Source of the DNA: an uncultured Clostridia bacterium
GTDB lineage: Bacteria; Bacillota; Clostridia; TANB77; CAG-508
DNA length: 35,551 nt
NCBI GenBank assembly: GCA_944386315.1
Contig: CALXAS010000001.1
Span: 1-35,551, forward strand
Reading direction: 5' to 3'
Shown here: positions 1-6,050 of the stretch, piece after piece
How positions within the stretch are numbered: position 1 is the first letter of the stretch
Layout: each line of letters begins with the position of its first letter
Notes under the pieces: generated by a model
Databases searched by the model: none
What the model saw: only the letters and a program-made list of their open reading frames with translations
What the model was told of the DNA's origin: nothing
Made by a program: the position numbers and the translations under genes

Positions 1-265
1 TTACCTTTAAGCCTGCTCTTACATTAGGTGCACCACATACAATTTGCAAAACTTCATCTCCTACATTTACTTTGCAAACATGTAAGTGGTCAGAATCTGG
101 GTGCATCGTACATTCTAGCACTTCTCCTATTACTAAATTGGTAGCTGAAATCAAAGGACCTGCTGAGTCATATTCATTTCCTACATTGGTCATATCTTCC
201 GCTAATTTTTTTACATCTACATCAATATCCACATAATCTTTTACAAAATTTGTACTTAACTTCAT
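1..265 (-). CDS. pheT: Phenylalanyl-tRNA synthetase beta subunit, N-terminal part (runs off window)
   Basis: This is the first 88 codons of PheT; the rest lies beyond the left edge. The protein starts MKLSTNFVKDYVDID and continues into the OB-fold tRNA-binding (EMAP-like) domain, where MHPDSDHLHVC and VGDEVLQIVCGAPNV are typical motifs. PheT pairs with PheS as an alpha2-beta2 enzyme that charges tRNA-Phe; the beta subunit carries the editing and anticodon-binding domains. The ATG at 265 follows an AGGAGGG-like ribosome binding site and lies 19 nt after the pheS stop, so the two genes are one operon under the upstream T-box. The identification is firm; only the beginning can be judged. Confidence 0.95.
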   Translation of the reverse strand, partial: MKLSTNFVKDYVDIDVDVKKLAEDMTNVGNEYDSAGPLISATNLVIGEVLECTMHPDSDHLHVCKVNVGDEVLQIVCGAPNVRAGLKV

Positions 266-284
266 CTTTCTTCCCTCCTTGCTC

Positions 285-1319
285 TTAATCCATTCTATCA
301 AATTGCTTTAAAAATCTGATATCATTTTGATATAATAAACGAATGTCTGTAATGCCATATTTGAACATAGCAAGCCTATCTAGTCCTGTTCCAAAAGCAA
401 ATCCTGTATATTTTTCTGGGTCATAACCGTTCATTTTTAATACATTTGGATGTACCATTCCTGAACCTAATATCTCTATCCATCCTGTTTGTTTACATAG
501 ATTGCAACCTTTTCCACCACATTTGAAGCAACTAACATCTACTTCATAAGATGGCTCTGTAAATGGGAAATAACTTGGTCTAAATCTTAATACAGAATTT
601 TCTCCTAGCATTTTTTTCACAAATACTTCTAATGTTCCCTTTAAATCCGCAAGGGAAATATTTTTATCGATGACTAAACCTTCTACCTGACCGAATTGAT
701 GAGAATGTGTTGCATCATCGTCTCTTCTATATACTTTTCCTGGACAAATAACTCTAATTGGTGTTTTTTCTTCATTTTCCATCATGACTCTTGCTTGCAC
801 TGCAGATGTTTGTGTACGTAGTAGATATTCTGTTGTTACATAAAAACTATCTTGCATATCTCTTGCAGGATGTCCTTTTGGAAGATTTAATCTTTCAAAA
901 CAATATTCATCTGTTTCTAATTCAGGTCCATCTACTACATCATACCCCATAGAAACAAATAAATCCTCTACCTCTTCTATAATACGATTCATAGGGTGTT
1001 TGCTTCCTCTTTTTACTTTTGTAGCTGGAAGCGTAATATCAATGGTTTCCTCTTTTAATTTTCTGTTTAGCTCTTCTTGTTTAAACTGCTCTTCTTTTTC
1101 TTTAATTTTGCTCTCTAGTGTATCTCTTACTACATTTACCTGGCTTCCTACTACTGGTCTTTCTTCTGGAGATAAGGCTCCCATTCCTCTTAGAATAGCT
1201 GTTAATTCTCCTTTTTTCCCTAAATAAGTGACACGTACTTCTTCTAGTTGTTTTTCATTTTCTGCCTTGTTAATGGCATCTAATGCTTTTGTTTTCATTT
1301 CTTCTATTTGCTCTTTCAT
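285..1319 (-). CDS. pheS: Phenylalanyl-tRNA synthetase alpha subunit
   Basis: Catalytic subunit of the cytoplasmic PheRS, which joins phenylalanine to tRNA-Phe. At 344 residues it has the usual bacterial length. Residues 1-90 form the charged N-terminal coiled coil that grips tRNA. The class II catalytic domain follows, with motif 2 near residues 245-262 (RFRPSYFPFTEPS), a cysteine-rich loop CFKCGGKGCNLC just after it, and motif 3 at about 310-319 (GTGLDRLAMF). The start is supported by the AAGGAGGAG sequence just upstream. The gene is first in a pheST operon and is preceded by a 270-nt leader carrying a T-box with a Phe specifier, so expression should rise when uncharged tRNA-Phe accumulates. 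Confidence 0.98.
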   Translation of the reverse strand: MKEQIEEMKTKALDAINKAENEKQLEEVRVTYLGKKGELTAILRGMGALSPEERPVVGSQVNVVRDTLESKIKEKEEQFKQEELNRKLKEETIDITLPATKVKRGSKHPMNRIIEEVEDLFVSMGYDVVDGPELETDEYCFERLNLPKGHPARDMQDSFYVTTEYLLRTQTSAVQARVMMENEEKTPIRVICPGKVYRRDDDATHSHQFGQVEGLVIDKNISLADLKGTLEVFVKKMLGENSVLRFRPSYFPFTEPSYEVDVSCFKCGGKGCNLCKQTGWIEILGSGMVHPNVLKMNGYDPEKYTGFAFGTGLDRLAMFKYGITDIRLLYQNDIRFLKQFDRMD

Positions 1320-1380
1320 AGCTCCTCCTTCTGCCCTCGCAGGCGTTTTTATTTTCTTATTTTAAATTTTTCTAATACGA

Positions 1381-1651
1381 AAAAGAACCACTCTTCCTAT
1401 TTATAGGACGAATGGTTCTTATCCGTGGTACCACCTAAATTTATCAATTTTTTATTATGATTGACCTCATTTCTCTTTAACGCAGAGTCTGCACGCTATC
1501 TTCTACTTTATTATTTCAAAAATAGTCCTCCAAAGTGAAATTTCAGCTATAGTTCTTATCCATGGCTCTCAGCGCCTCACCATTTTCTCTGTTTATAAGA
1601 ATACTCTATCGCCTACTTTGCTTTTTCAAAGGATTTTTTATTTAAAACTTA
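1381..1651 (-). ncRNA. T-box leader of pheST (Phe specifier)
   Basis: On the minus strand the T-box core AGGTGGTACCACGGAT lies at 1436-1421; its TGGT can pair with the ACCA end of uncharged tRNA-Phe. Stem I is closed by CAAAGT (1620-1615) pairing with ACTTTG (1536-1531). The triplet directly 5' of the closing strand is UUC (1539-1537), a phenylalanine codon in the specifier position, matching the downstream genes. The terminator alternative is a long hairpin with arms AAGAACCA/TGGTTCTT at 1383-1420, ending in U residues. By family knowledge, uncharged tRNA stabilises the antiterminator and lets transcription enter pheST. Confidence 0.92.
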
Positions 1652-1657
1652 TGTAGT

Positions 1658-1686
1658 ATCTTATCATAAATTTTGGAAAATGGCAA
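1658..1686 (-). promoter_or_regulatory. SigA-type promoter for the pheST leader
   Basis: TTGCCA (1686-1681) and TAAGAT (1663-1658) are separated by 17 nt, with TG one base ahead of the -10 (extended -10). It starts the T-box leader near 1651. Confidence 0.6.
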
Positions 1687-1698
1687 TAGTTTTTTGGT

Positions 1699-1860
1699 TT
1701 ATTTTATAGTTTCTTCCTTTGCAGTTTTCGCTTGTGTAATAATTCCATTTTCTCCTACTATCATACTAATACTAACTCCTGCTAAAATAATTAGCACGAT
1801 GATAGTAACCACTAACGCAATAAGTGTAATTCCTTCTTGTTTATTCTTTTGTTTTTTCAT
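1699..1860 (-). CDS. Very short type IV pilin-like protein (53 aa)
   Basis: This is a 53-residue reading frame with an excellent ribosome binding site (AAGGAGG at 1875-1869). It starts MKKQKNKQEG and continues ITLIALVVTIIVLIILAG, which looks like a class III prepilin leader: a short basic segment, a glycine, then the hydrophobic N-terminal helix. The expected glutamate at mature position 5 is alanine here, as is common in clostridial pseudopilin-like proteins. After the helix only about 24 residues remain (VGENGIITQAKTAKEETIK), so there is no globular pilin head. It lies between the pheST promoter and the accessory patch. It may be a minimal pseudopilin, a decayed remnant of a longer pilin, or a small membrane peptide. 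The gene call is fairly sure; the function is not. Confidence 0.75.
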   Translation of the reverse strand: MKKQKNKQEGITLIALVVTIIVLIILAGVSISMIVGENGIITQAKTAKEETIK

Positions 1861-2033
1861 CACTTTGTCCTCCTTATTTTTATTCTTATGTAGAAAATTA
1901 TATCTTTTTTTCTTTTCTTCTTCTCTATATTTTCGCTTTTTTGTAATTACTTATTTCCATAATTGATTTACACTACTAAAAATTTTGATTTTTAAAACTA
2001 TATTTTGTTTATATAATTGCATTTCTATAAAGT

Positions 2034-2071
2034 AAAAAGCTAATGGAAATTATTCATTTACCAATAGCTTT
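2034..2071 (-). terminator. Rho-independent terminator after the broken gene at 2085-2457
   Basis: On the minus strand AAAGCTATTGG pairs with CCATTAGCTTT (one mismatch) around a 14-nt loop, followed by TTTTT. It begins 14 nt after the stop codon at 2087-2085. Confidence 0.6.
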
Positions 2072-2084
2072 CGTGTAAAAAGAT

Positions 2085-2457
2085 TTAATTTACATTTTCC
2101 AAGATGATATTTTTATATAGATATGGCAATCTATCTATATATGGATTAGATATTTTTCCATTTTCCAAATCTGTCCATATTATCTTCATTGCCTGATTCC
2201 TAGTATGAAAGCTTACTATTTCATACAAATTAAAAGAATAAGCCCCCCATTTTTTGTCCTCTGATAAGAATAATATCTCCCGGTATTATATCCTTCAAAG
2301 ATTTTTCTGTACCATTTGCTTGGTAAACTCTAATGAGAGTTCCTTCTTTAGGAAGAATATACATTTTATCTTTGCAAAAACGAAGAGCCCCTATCGTTTC
2401 AAATTTATTTATTTTATCCACAAATGGATTTACTTCCCTTGTATGTTTCTGGAACAA
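2085..2457 (-). pseudogene. Frame-broken accessory gene, unrecognised
   Basis: Frame 1 (2457-2230) encodes 75 residues including YILPKEGTLIRVYQANG and IIPGDIILIRGQKMGG, then stops soon after a run of six G (complement of 2248-2243). Dropping one G joins it to a second frame that runs openly to TAA at 2087-2085: MGAYSFNLYEIVSFHTRN, then QAMKIIWTDLENGKISNPY. The joined product is about 123 residues and is followed directly by a terminator, so this was once a normal gene. The only start is TTG at 2457, with no visible ribosome binding site and a stop just upstream, so the 5' end may also be lost. I do not recognise the family; the GDIILIRGQ stretch slightly recalls P-type ATPases but the rest does not. 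Confidence 0.55.
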
Positions 2458-2481
2458 AAGTGAAAATTAAAATTTTCACTC

Positions 2482-2513
2482 TTGGCACTAATTTAAGTTA
2501 GTGCCAATTTTTT
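2482..2513 (+). terminator. Strong hairpin terminator on the plus strand, without an obvious gene
   Basis: TTGGCACTAA and TTAGTGCCAA form a perfect 10-bp stem with a 6-nt loop, followed by TTTTTT on the plus strand. A second palindrome (AGTGAAAAT...ATTTTCACT) abuts it at 2459-2480. No convincing plus-strand gene feeds into it. Confidence 0.6.
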
Positions 2514-2548
2514 ATAAAGATGTTGTTTTTAAGTTTCCACCTAATTTT

Positions 2549-2718
2549 TTAGGCAACCCTTTTCTTTAATGGTCGTTGTTCTCGACCAATATCCATCGCT
2601 ATTTCTAGGTCTGGACTAAACATTTCTTTTATATATTTTCTTAAAATATTTAAGCTTCCATTATTATTTTTTCTTGTATTTCATTTAATTCAATATCACA
2701 TACAAATGTTAATCTCAA
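2549..2718 (-). pseudogene. Short frame-broken gene, unrecognised
   Basis: A GGAGGTG ribosome binding site (2730-2724) sits 5 nt before a TTG start. The first frame reads LRLTFVCDIELNEIQEK and then stops quickly. One extra A in the A6 run (complement of 2672-2667) joins it to a frame reading NNNGSLNILRKYIKEMF, then SPDLEIAMDIGREQRPLKK, ending at TAA 2551-2549. The joined product is about 56 residues. A -1 slip on the A6 run would also join the frames. The good initiation site and charged, orderly sequence suggest a real small protein, now broken or recoded. I cannot assign a family. Confidence 0.5.
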
Positions 2719-2779
2719 TTCTTCACCTCCAATCGTTTTATTATTTATATCATATAGAACAAATTTTCGCAAGTGTTTT

Positions 2780-3271
2780 TCATAAAATTTTATTTTTTAT
2801 TAAATTTAAAACAAATTGCTTTACTTTCCTAATATATAAAAAATATAATTGTTCTTTCAAGCCCAATTGTATTAACCTTTGATAAATCCGCTTGTCTGAT
2901 AAATAATAAATGCTATTGGGGTGTTCTTCCAAATATCGCTTTACATTATATACTTTAGAACACTTTTTTCCTTCTATAATTTCGTAATCACCATTTTTAT
3001 CTCTTCTCCTATTTTCTATAAGAAATTTTGCATTTTGTACGAGAATGTGGTCCGCTCCTGTATATCTTTCTTCTTTGCTGATTATTTGTATCTTATGCCA
3101 CTCATTTTTAAATATTTTGATTTTATTGCCAAAAAAGATTAAGTTATATACCATATACATAGAACAAGTAACTTGCAACATACTTGCATCAATTAAAATA
3201 GTTTTGTCTTCCTCATAGTACATCTGTAAACATTGTTTAATTAATGTTCTCCGTTCAATTTCATTCAACAT
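2780..3271 (-). CDS. Hypothetical protein, possible PIN-like fold (163 aa)
   Basis: The start follows a good AGGAGGAG site. The layout vaguely resembles a PIN-domain nuclease: TILIDASMLQ near residue 25 offers an early acidic residue after a hydrophobic strand, a middle segment carries ADHILVQNAKFLIENRR, and the end reads IYYLSDKRIYQRLIQLG like the late 'D-x-x-x-x-x-x-A-x-x-x-G' strand-helix of PIN proteins. This is inference from pattern only; the full acidic quartet is not evident. The gene sits 49 nt downstream of groEL in the same direction, beside two broken genes, so it is accessory. It uses CGG in frame twice (3253-3251 and 2890-2888), a codon absent from the recognised housekeeping genes of the window, which suggests a different origin. 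Confidence 0.6.
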   Translation of the reverse strand: MLNEIERRTLIKQCLQMYYEEDKTILIDASMLQVTCSMYMVYNLIFFGNKIKIFKNEWHKIQIISKEERYTGADHILVQNAKFLIENRRRDKNGDYEIIEGKKCSKVYNVKRYLEEHPNSIYYLSDKRIYQRLIQLGLKEQLYFLYIRKVKQFVLNLIKNKIL

Positions 3272-3320
3272 TTTTTAACTCCTCCTGAAATAAATCCATC
3301 TTTCTACATTTTTTTGTTTT

Positions 3321-4952
3321 TTAATACATTCCGCCCATGTCTGCCTCTGCTCCATGGTTTGCACAATTACAATTTTCTTCTTTTTTATCTGTTACAATGC
3401 TTTCTGTAGTAAGTACCATAGAAGCAATAGATGCAGCATTTTGAAGAGCACTTCTAGATACTTTTGTAGGATCTACTACTCCGGCTTTTTTCATATCTTC
3501 ATAAGTATTGTTTGCTGCATTAAATCCTATTCCTTTTTCGCTATTCTTTACTTTTTCTACAATAACAGCTGGCTCTAATCCTGCATTTACTGCTATTTGT
3601 TTTGCTGGTTCTTCTAATGCTTTTAATACAATACTTGCTCCTAGTTTTTCGTCTCCTGCTAATTTGCTTACTTCTTTTTCTACTTCTGGAATGATATTTA
3701 AGTAAGCTGTTCCACCACCTGCTACAATTCCTTCTTCTACCGCTGCCTTTGTAGCAGATAAAGCATCTTCTATTCTTAATTTTTTATCTTTCATTTCTAC
3801 TTCTGTTGCAGCTCCTACACCAATAACAGCAACGCCTCCTGCAATTTTTGCAAGTCTTTCTTGTAGATTTTCTTTTTCAAATTCGCTCTTTTCGTCTGCT
3901 ATTTGTGCTTTAATTTGTCCTACACGGTCTGCTATTTGTTGTTTATCTCCCATTCCGTCTACAATGATAGTATTTTCTTTTTGTACTTTTATTTGTTTTG
4001 CTCTACCTAATTGTTCGATAGTTGTATCTTTTAATTCTAATCCTAAATCTGATGTAATGACTTCTCCACCTGTTAAGATAGCAATATCTTGTAACATAGC
4101 TTTTCTCTTATCTCCATATCCAGGTGCTTTTACAGCTACTACATTTAATACACCTCTTAATTTATTTAAGATAAGAGTAGATAATGCTTCTTGTTCTACA
4201 TCATCACAAATAATCACTAATTTACCAGATTGTTGCATTAAGTTTTCTAGTAATGGTAATATTTCTTGAATATTACTAATTTTCTTATCTGTAATTAAAA
4301 TATATGGATTATCTACAATAGCTTCCATTTTTTCTGTATCTGTTACCATATATGGAGAAACATATCCTTTATCAAATTGCATTCCTTCTACAATATTTAA
4401 TTCTGTGTTAGATGTTTTAGATTCTTCTATGGTAATAACTCCATCTTTAGAAACTTTTTCCATTGCTTCGGAAATTAATTCTCCTACTTCTTCATTATTT
4501 GCAGAAATGCTTGCAACTCTTGCAATATCTTCTTTACCATTTACTGGGCTACTTATTTTCTTTAATGCCTCTACAGATGTGCCTACTGCTTTGTCCATAC
4601 CTCTTTTAATAGCCATTGGGTCTCCACCTGCTGCTACATTTTTTACTCCTTCTTTAATCATACTTTGTGCTAAAACGGTAGCTGTTGTAGTTCCATCACC
4701 TGCTACATCGTTTGTTTTTGTAGAGACTTCTTTTACAAGTTGTGCTCCCATATTTTCAAATGGGTCATCTAATTCTATTTCTTTTGCAATTGTAACACCA
4801 TCGTTTGTAATAAGAGGTGCACCGAATTTTTTATCCAATACTACATTTCTTCCTTTTGGTCCTAATGTAACCTTTACAGTATCTGCTAATTGATTTACAC
4901 CGTTTAATAAACTTTTTCTGGCTTCTTCACCAAATTTAATTTGTTTTGCCAT
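3321..4952 (-). CDS. groEL: Chaperonin GroEL (60 kDa)
   Basis: Complete GroEL of 543 residues, forming the double-ring ATP-driven folding chamber in the cytoplasm. Signature stretches include the N-terminal GPKGRNVVLDKKFGAP, the ATP-binding GDGTTTATVLA near residue 86, and GVGAATEVEMKDKK with AAVEEGIVAGGG in the second equatorial half. The C-terminal tail is unusual: in place of a pure GGM repeat it reads ENCNCANHG then AEADMGGMY, with a Cys-x-Cys and a His. The gene has a good ribosome binding site (AAGGAGG) and lies 44 nt after groES, so both are one operon controlled by the CIRCE box before groES. Confidence 0.99.
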   Translation of the reverse strand: MAKQIKFGEEARKSLLNGVNQLADTVKVTLGPKGRNVVLDKKFGAPLITNDGVTIAKEIELDDPFENMGAQLVKEVSTKTNDVAGDGTTTATVLAQSMIKEGVKNVAAGGDPMAIKRGMDKAVGTSVEALKKISSPVNGKEDIARVASISANNEEVGELISEAMEKVSKDGVITIEESKTSNTELNIVEGMQFDKGYVSPYMVTDTEKMEAIVDNPYILITDKKISNIQEILPLLENLMQQSGKLVIICDDVEQEALSTLILNKLRGVLNVVAVKAPGYGDKRKAMLQDIAILTGGEVITSDLGLELKDTTIEQLGRAKQIKVQKENTIIVDGMGDKQQIADRVGQIKAQIADEKSEFEKENLQERLAKIAGGVAVIGVGAATEVEMKDKKLRIEDALSATKAAVEEGIVAGGGTAYLNIIPEVEKEVSKLAGDEKLGASIVLKALEEPAKQIAVNAGLEPAVIVEKVKNSEKGIGFNAANNTYEDMKKAGVVDPTKVSRSALQNAASIASMVLTTESIVTDKKEENCNCANHGAEADMGGMY

Positions 4953-4996
4953 TTTTCATTCCTCCTTAAAATTTTTAAACTTTTCTATTTAGTCTT

Positions 4997-5278
4997 TTAC
5001 TCTGCAATTGCTAAGATATCGCTTTGCTTTACTATAATATAATCTTCTCCTTCGTATTTTATTTCTGTTCCAGCATATTTATTTACTACTACTTTATCTC
5101 CTTTTTGGATGTACATTTTTACTTCTTTTCCATCTACTTCTCCACCTGGTCCTACAGCAATTACTTCAGCAATTTGAGGTTTTTCTTTACTATTTCCAGC
5201 TAAAATAATGCCACTCTTTGTTGTTTCCTCACTTTCTATCATCTTTATAACTACTCTGTCTGCTAATGGTTTTAACAT
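4997..5278 (-). CDS. groES: Co-chaperonin GroES (10 kDa)
   Basis: 93-residue GroES, the heptameric lid of the GroEL chamber. It opens MLKPLADRVVIKMIESEE, has the mobile loop ETTKSGIILAGNSKEKPQ that docks onto GroEL, and ends in the conserved YEGEDYIIVKQSDILAI strand. It is first in the operon, with a strong AGGAGG site before the ATG, a sigma-A promoter at 5345-5373 and a CIRCE operator between promoter and gene. HrcA, encoded at 26,987-28,039, should repress it at normal temperature. Confidence 0.98.
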   Translation of the reverse strand: MLKPLADRVVIKMIESEETTKSGIILAGNSKEKPQIAEVIAVGPGGEVDGKEVKMYIQKGDKVVVNKYAGTEIKYEGEDYIIVKQSDILAIAE

Positions 5279-5316
5279 TTTACATTACCTCCTCATTTTT
5301 AAAACATTATATAAAA

Positions 5317-5343
5317 TTAGCAGTCTTTATCTTAGACTGCTAA
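5317..5343 (-). promoter_or_regulatory. CIRCE operator of groES-groEL
   Basis: TTAGCAGTC - 9 nt - GACTGCTAA is a perfect inverted repeat with the exact 9-9-9 layout of CIRCE (consensus arm TTAGCACTC; one arm base changed symmetrically). It lies just downstream of the -10 box, where HrcA binding blocks transcription. Confidence 0.93.
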
Positions 5344-5344
5344 T

Positions 5345-5373
5345 AATGTATACCCATTTTTACAAAAAGTCAA
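5345..5373 (-). promoter_or_regulatory. SigA-type promoter of groES-groEL
   Basis: TTGACT (5373-5368), 17-nt spacer, TACATT (5350-5345), immediately before the CIRCE box. Confidence 0.7.
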
Positions 5374-5423
5374 TACTCTTTTTTTAATTTTCACATATTT
5401 TTCACAAAAGTACATTGTTTTTT

Positions 5424-5654
5424 CTATGCAACTTTTTCTGTATAATTAATTACTGTAATTTCTGTAATTGCATTTCTTACTGAATTTACTAATTTCTCTA
5501 ATTGCTTTGCCACCTCATTACTATAGGATACTTCTCCACACTGCTTACATACTTGAGAAGGTACATTTTTAATAATGATAATACAATTATCTAATTCTAC
5601 CATAAATGTTGTATTTTTATTTTCTAAGTCTCCTTTACACATAAAACAATTCAT
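5424..5654 (-). CDS. YgiT-type zinc-finger antitoxin
   Basis: 76-residue protein with two CxxC pairs, C3/C6 and C36/C39 (MNCFMC and VCKQCGEVSY), and between them a beta-rich stretch (IIIIKNVPSQV). This is the MqsA/YgiT N-terminal zinc domain found in antitoxins of DUF4258 and MqsR toxins. The helical C-terminal part (VAKQLEKLVNSVRN) is short, and no full helix-turn-helix domain is present, so DNA binding by this protein is uncertain. It starts one base after the toxin stop with AAGGAG ahead, so both come from one transcript with the toxin first, the order usual for this pair. Confidence 0.85.
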   Translation of the reverse strand: MNCFMCKGDLENKNTTFMVELDNCIIIIKNVPSQVCKQCGEVSYSNEVAKQLEKLVNSVRNAITEITVINYTEKVA

Positions 5655-5655
5655 A

Positions 5656-5979
5656 TTATTTAATCTCCTTTCTTGTCTTCATATCTTCTTCCCATTTTAT
5701 ATTATCTGGATAGTATGCTGTAATTATCCATAATTCTGTCTCATTTAGGCCACATACTATATGTATAACTTCATTATTTAAATTTATTCCATATACTAAA
5801 CAACTTGGATATGGATAATCATTTTCATATTCTTCTATTATTTCTCCATTTAATAGAGCATTTTCTATATCTTCTTGTGTTATACTTCTTTGAAATAATC
5901 TAACCATAACATGATTAGTCCACCTAATTTTTCCATCTCTAACCATTTGTTGTATCTTGTTTATACTTAATTTTTCCAT
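5656..5979 (-). CDS. DUF4258 toxin-like protein
   Basis: 107-residue protein with the DUF4258 pattern: WTNHVMVRLFQRSIT near the N terminus (His/Arg pair), then DIENALLNGEIIEEYENDYP, a central CLVYGINLNNEVIHIVC, and the terminal IITAYYPDNIKWEEDMKTRK. DUF4258 proteins are believed to be small RNase-like toxins held in check by an adjacent YgiT-type zinc protein, which is encoded here directly downstream. I chose ATG at 5979: the GAGGTG ribosome binding site is properly spaced for it, whereas the in-frame GTG at 5985 lies inside that site. The pair sits between fhs and groES with its own promoter. Confidence 0.85.
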   Translation of the reverse strand: MEKLSINKIQQMVRDGKIRWTNHVMVRLFQRSITQEDIENALLNGEIIEEYENDYPYPSCLVYGINLNNEVIHIVCGLNETELWIITAYYPDNIKWEEDMKTRKEIK

Positions 5980-6004
5980 ATGCACCTCTTTTTATTCTTA
6001 ATAT

Positions 6005-6034
6005 ATATTATCATACTATTACTAAAAATATCAA
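6005..6034 (-). promoter_or_regulatory. Promoter of the toxin-antitoxin pair
   Basis: TTGATA (6034-6029), 18-nt spacer, TAATAT (6010-6005), with TG one base ahead of the -10. Confidence 0.55.
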
Positions 6035-6050
6035 TATCGTATCCTCTTTT

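Noticed and set aside
1673..1966. Plus-strand frame of 97 codons with hydrophobic product
   Set aside because: It is antisense to the pilin-like gene, which has a perfect ribosome binding site on the minus strand; the plus frame has none.
2230..2457. Fragment of a P-type cation ATPase (GDIILIRGQ)
   Set aside because: Only one short stretch fits; the joined downstream frame shows no phosphorylation or membrane motifs.
4405..4893. Long open frame on the plus strand (162 codons) opposite groEL
   Set aside because: It is the mirror of conserved GroEL codons, has no ribosome binding site and shows S/T/F-rich antisense composition. Similar frames opposite dnaK, def, rbfA and others were dropped for the same reason.
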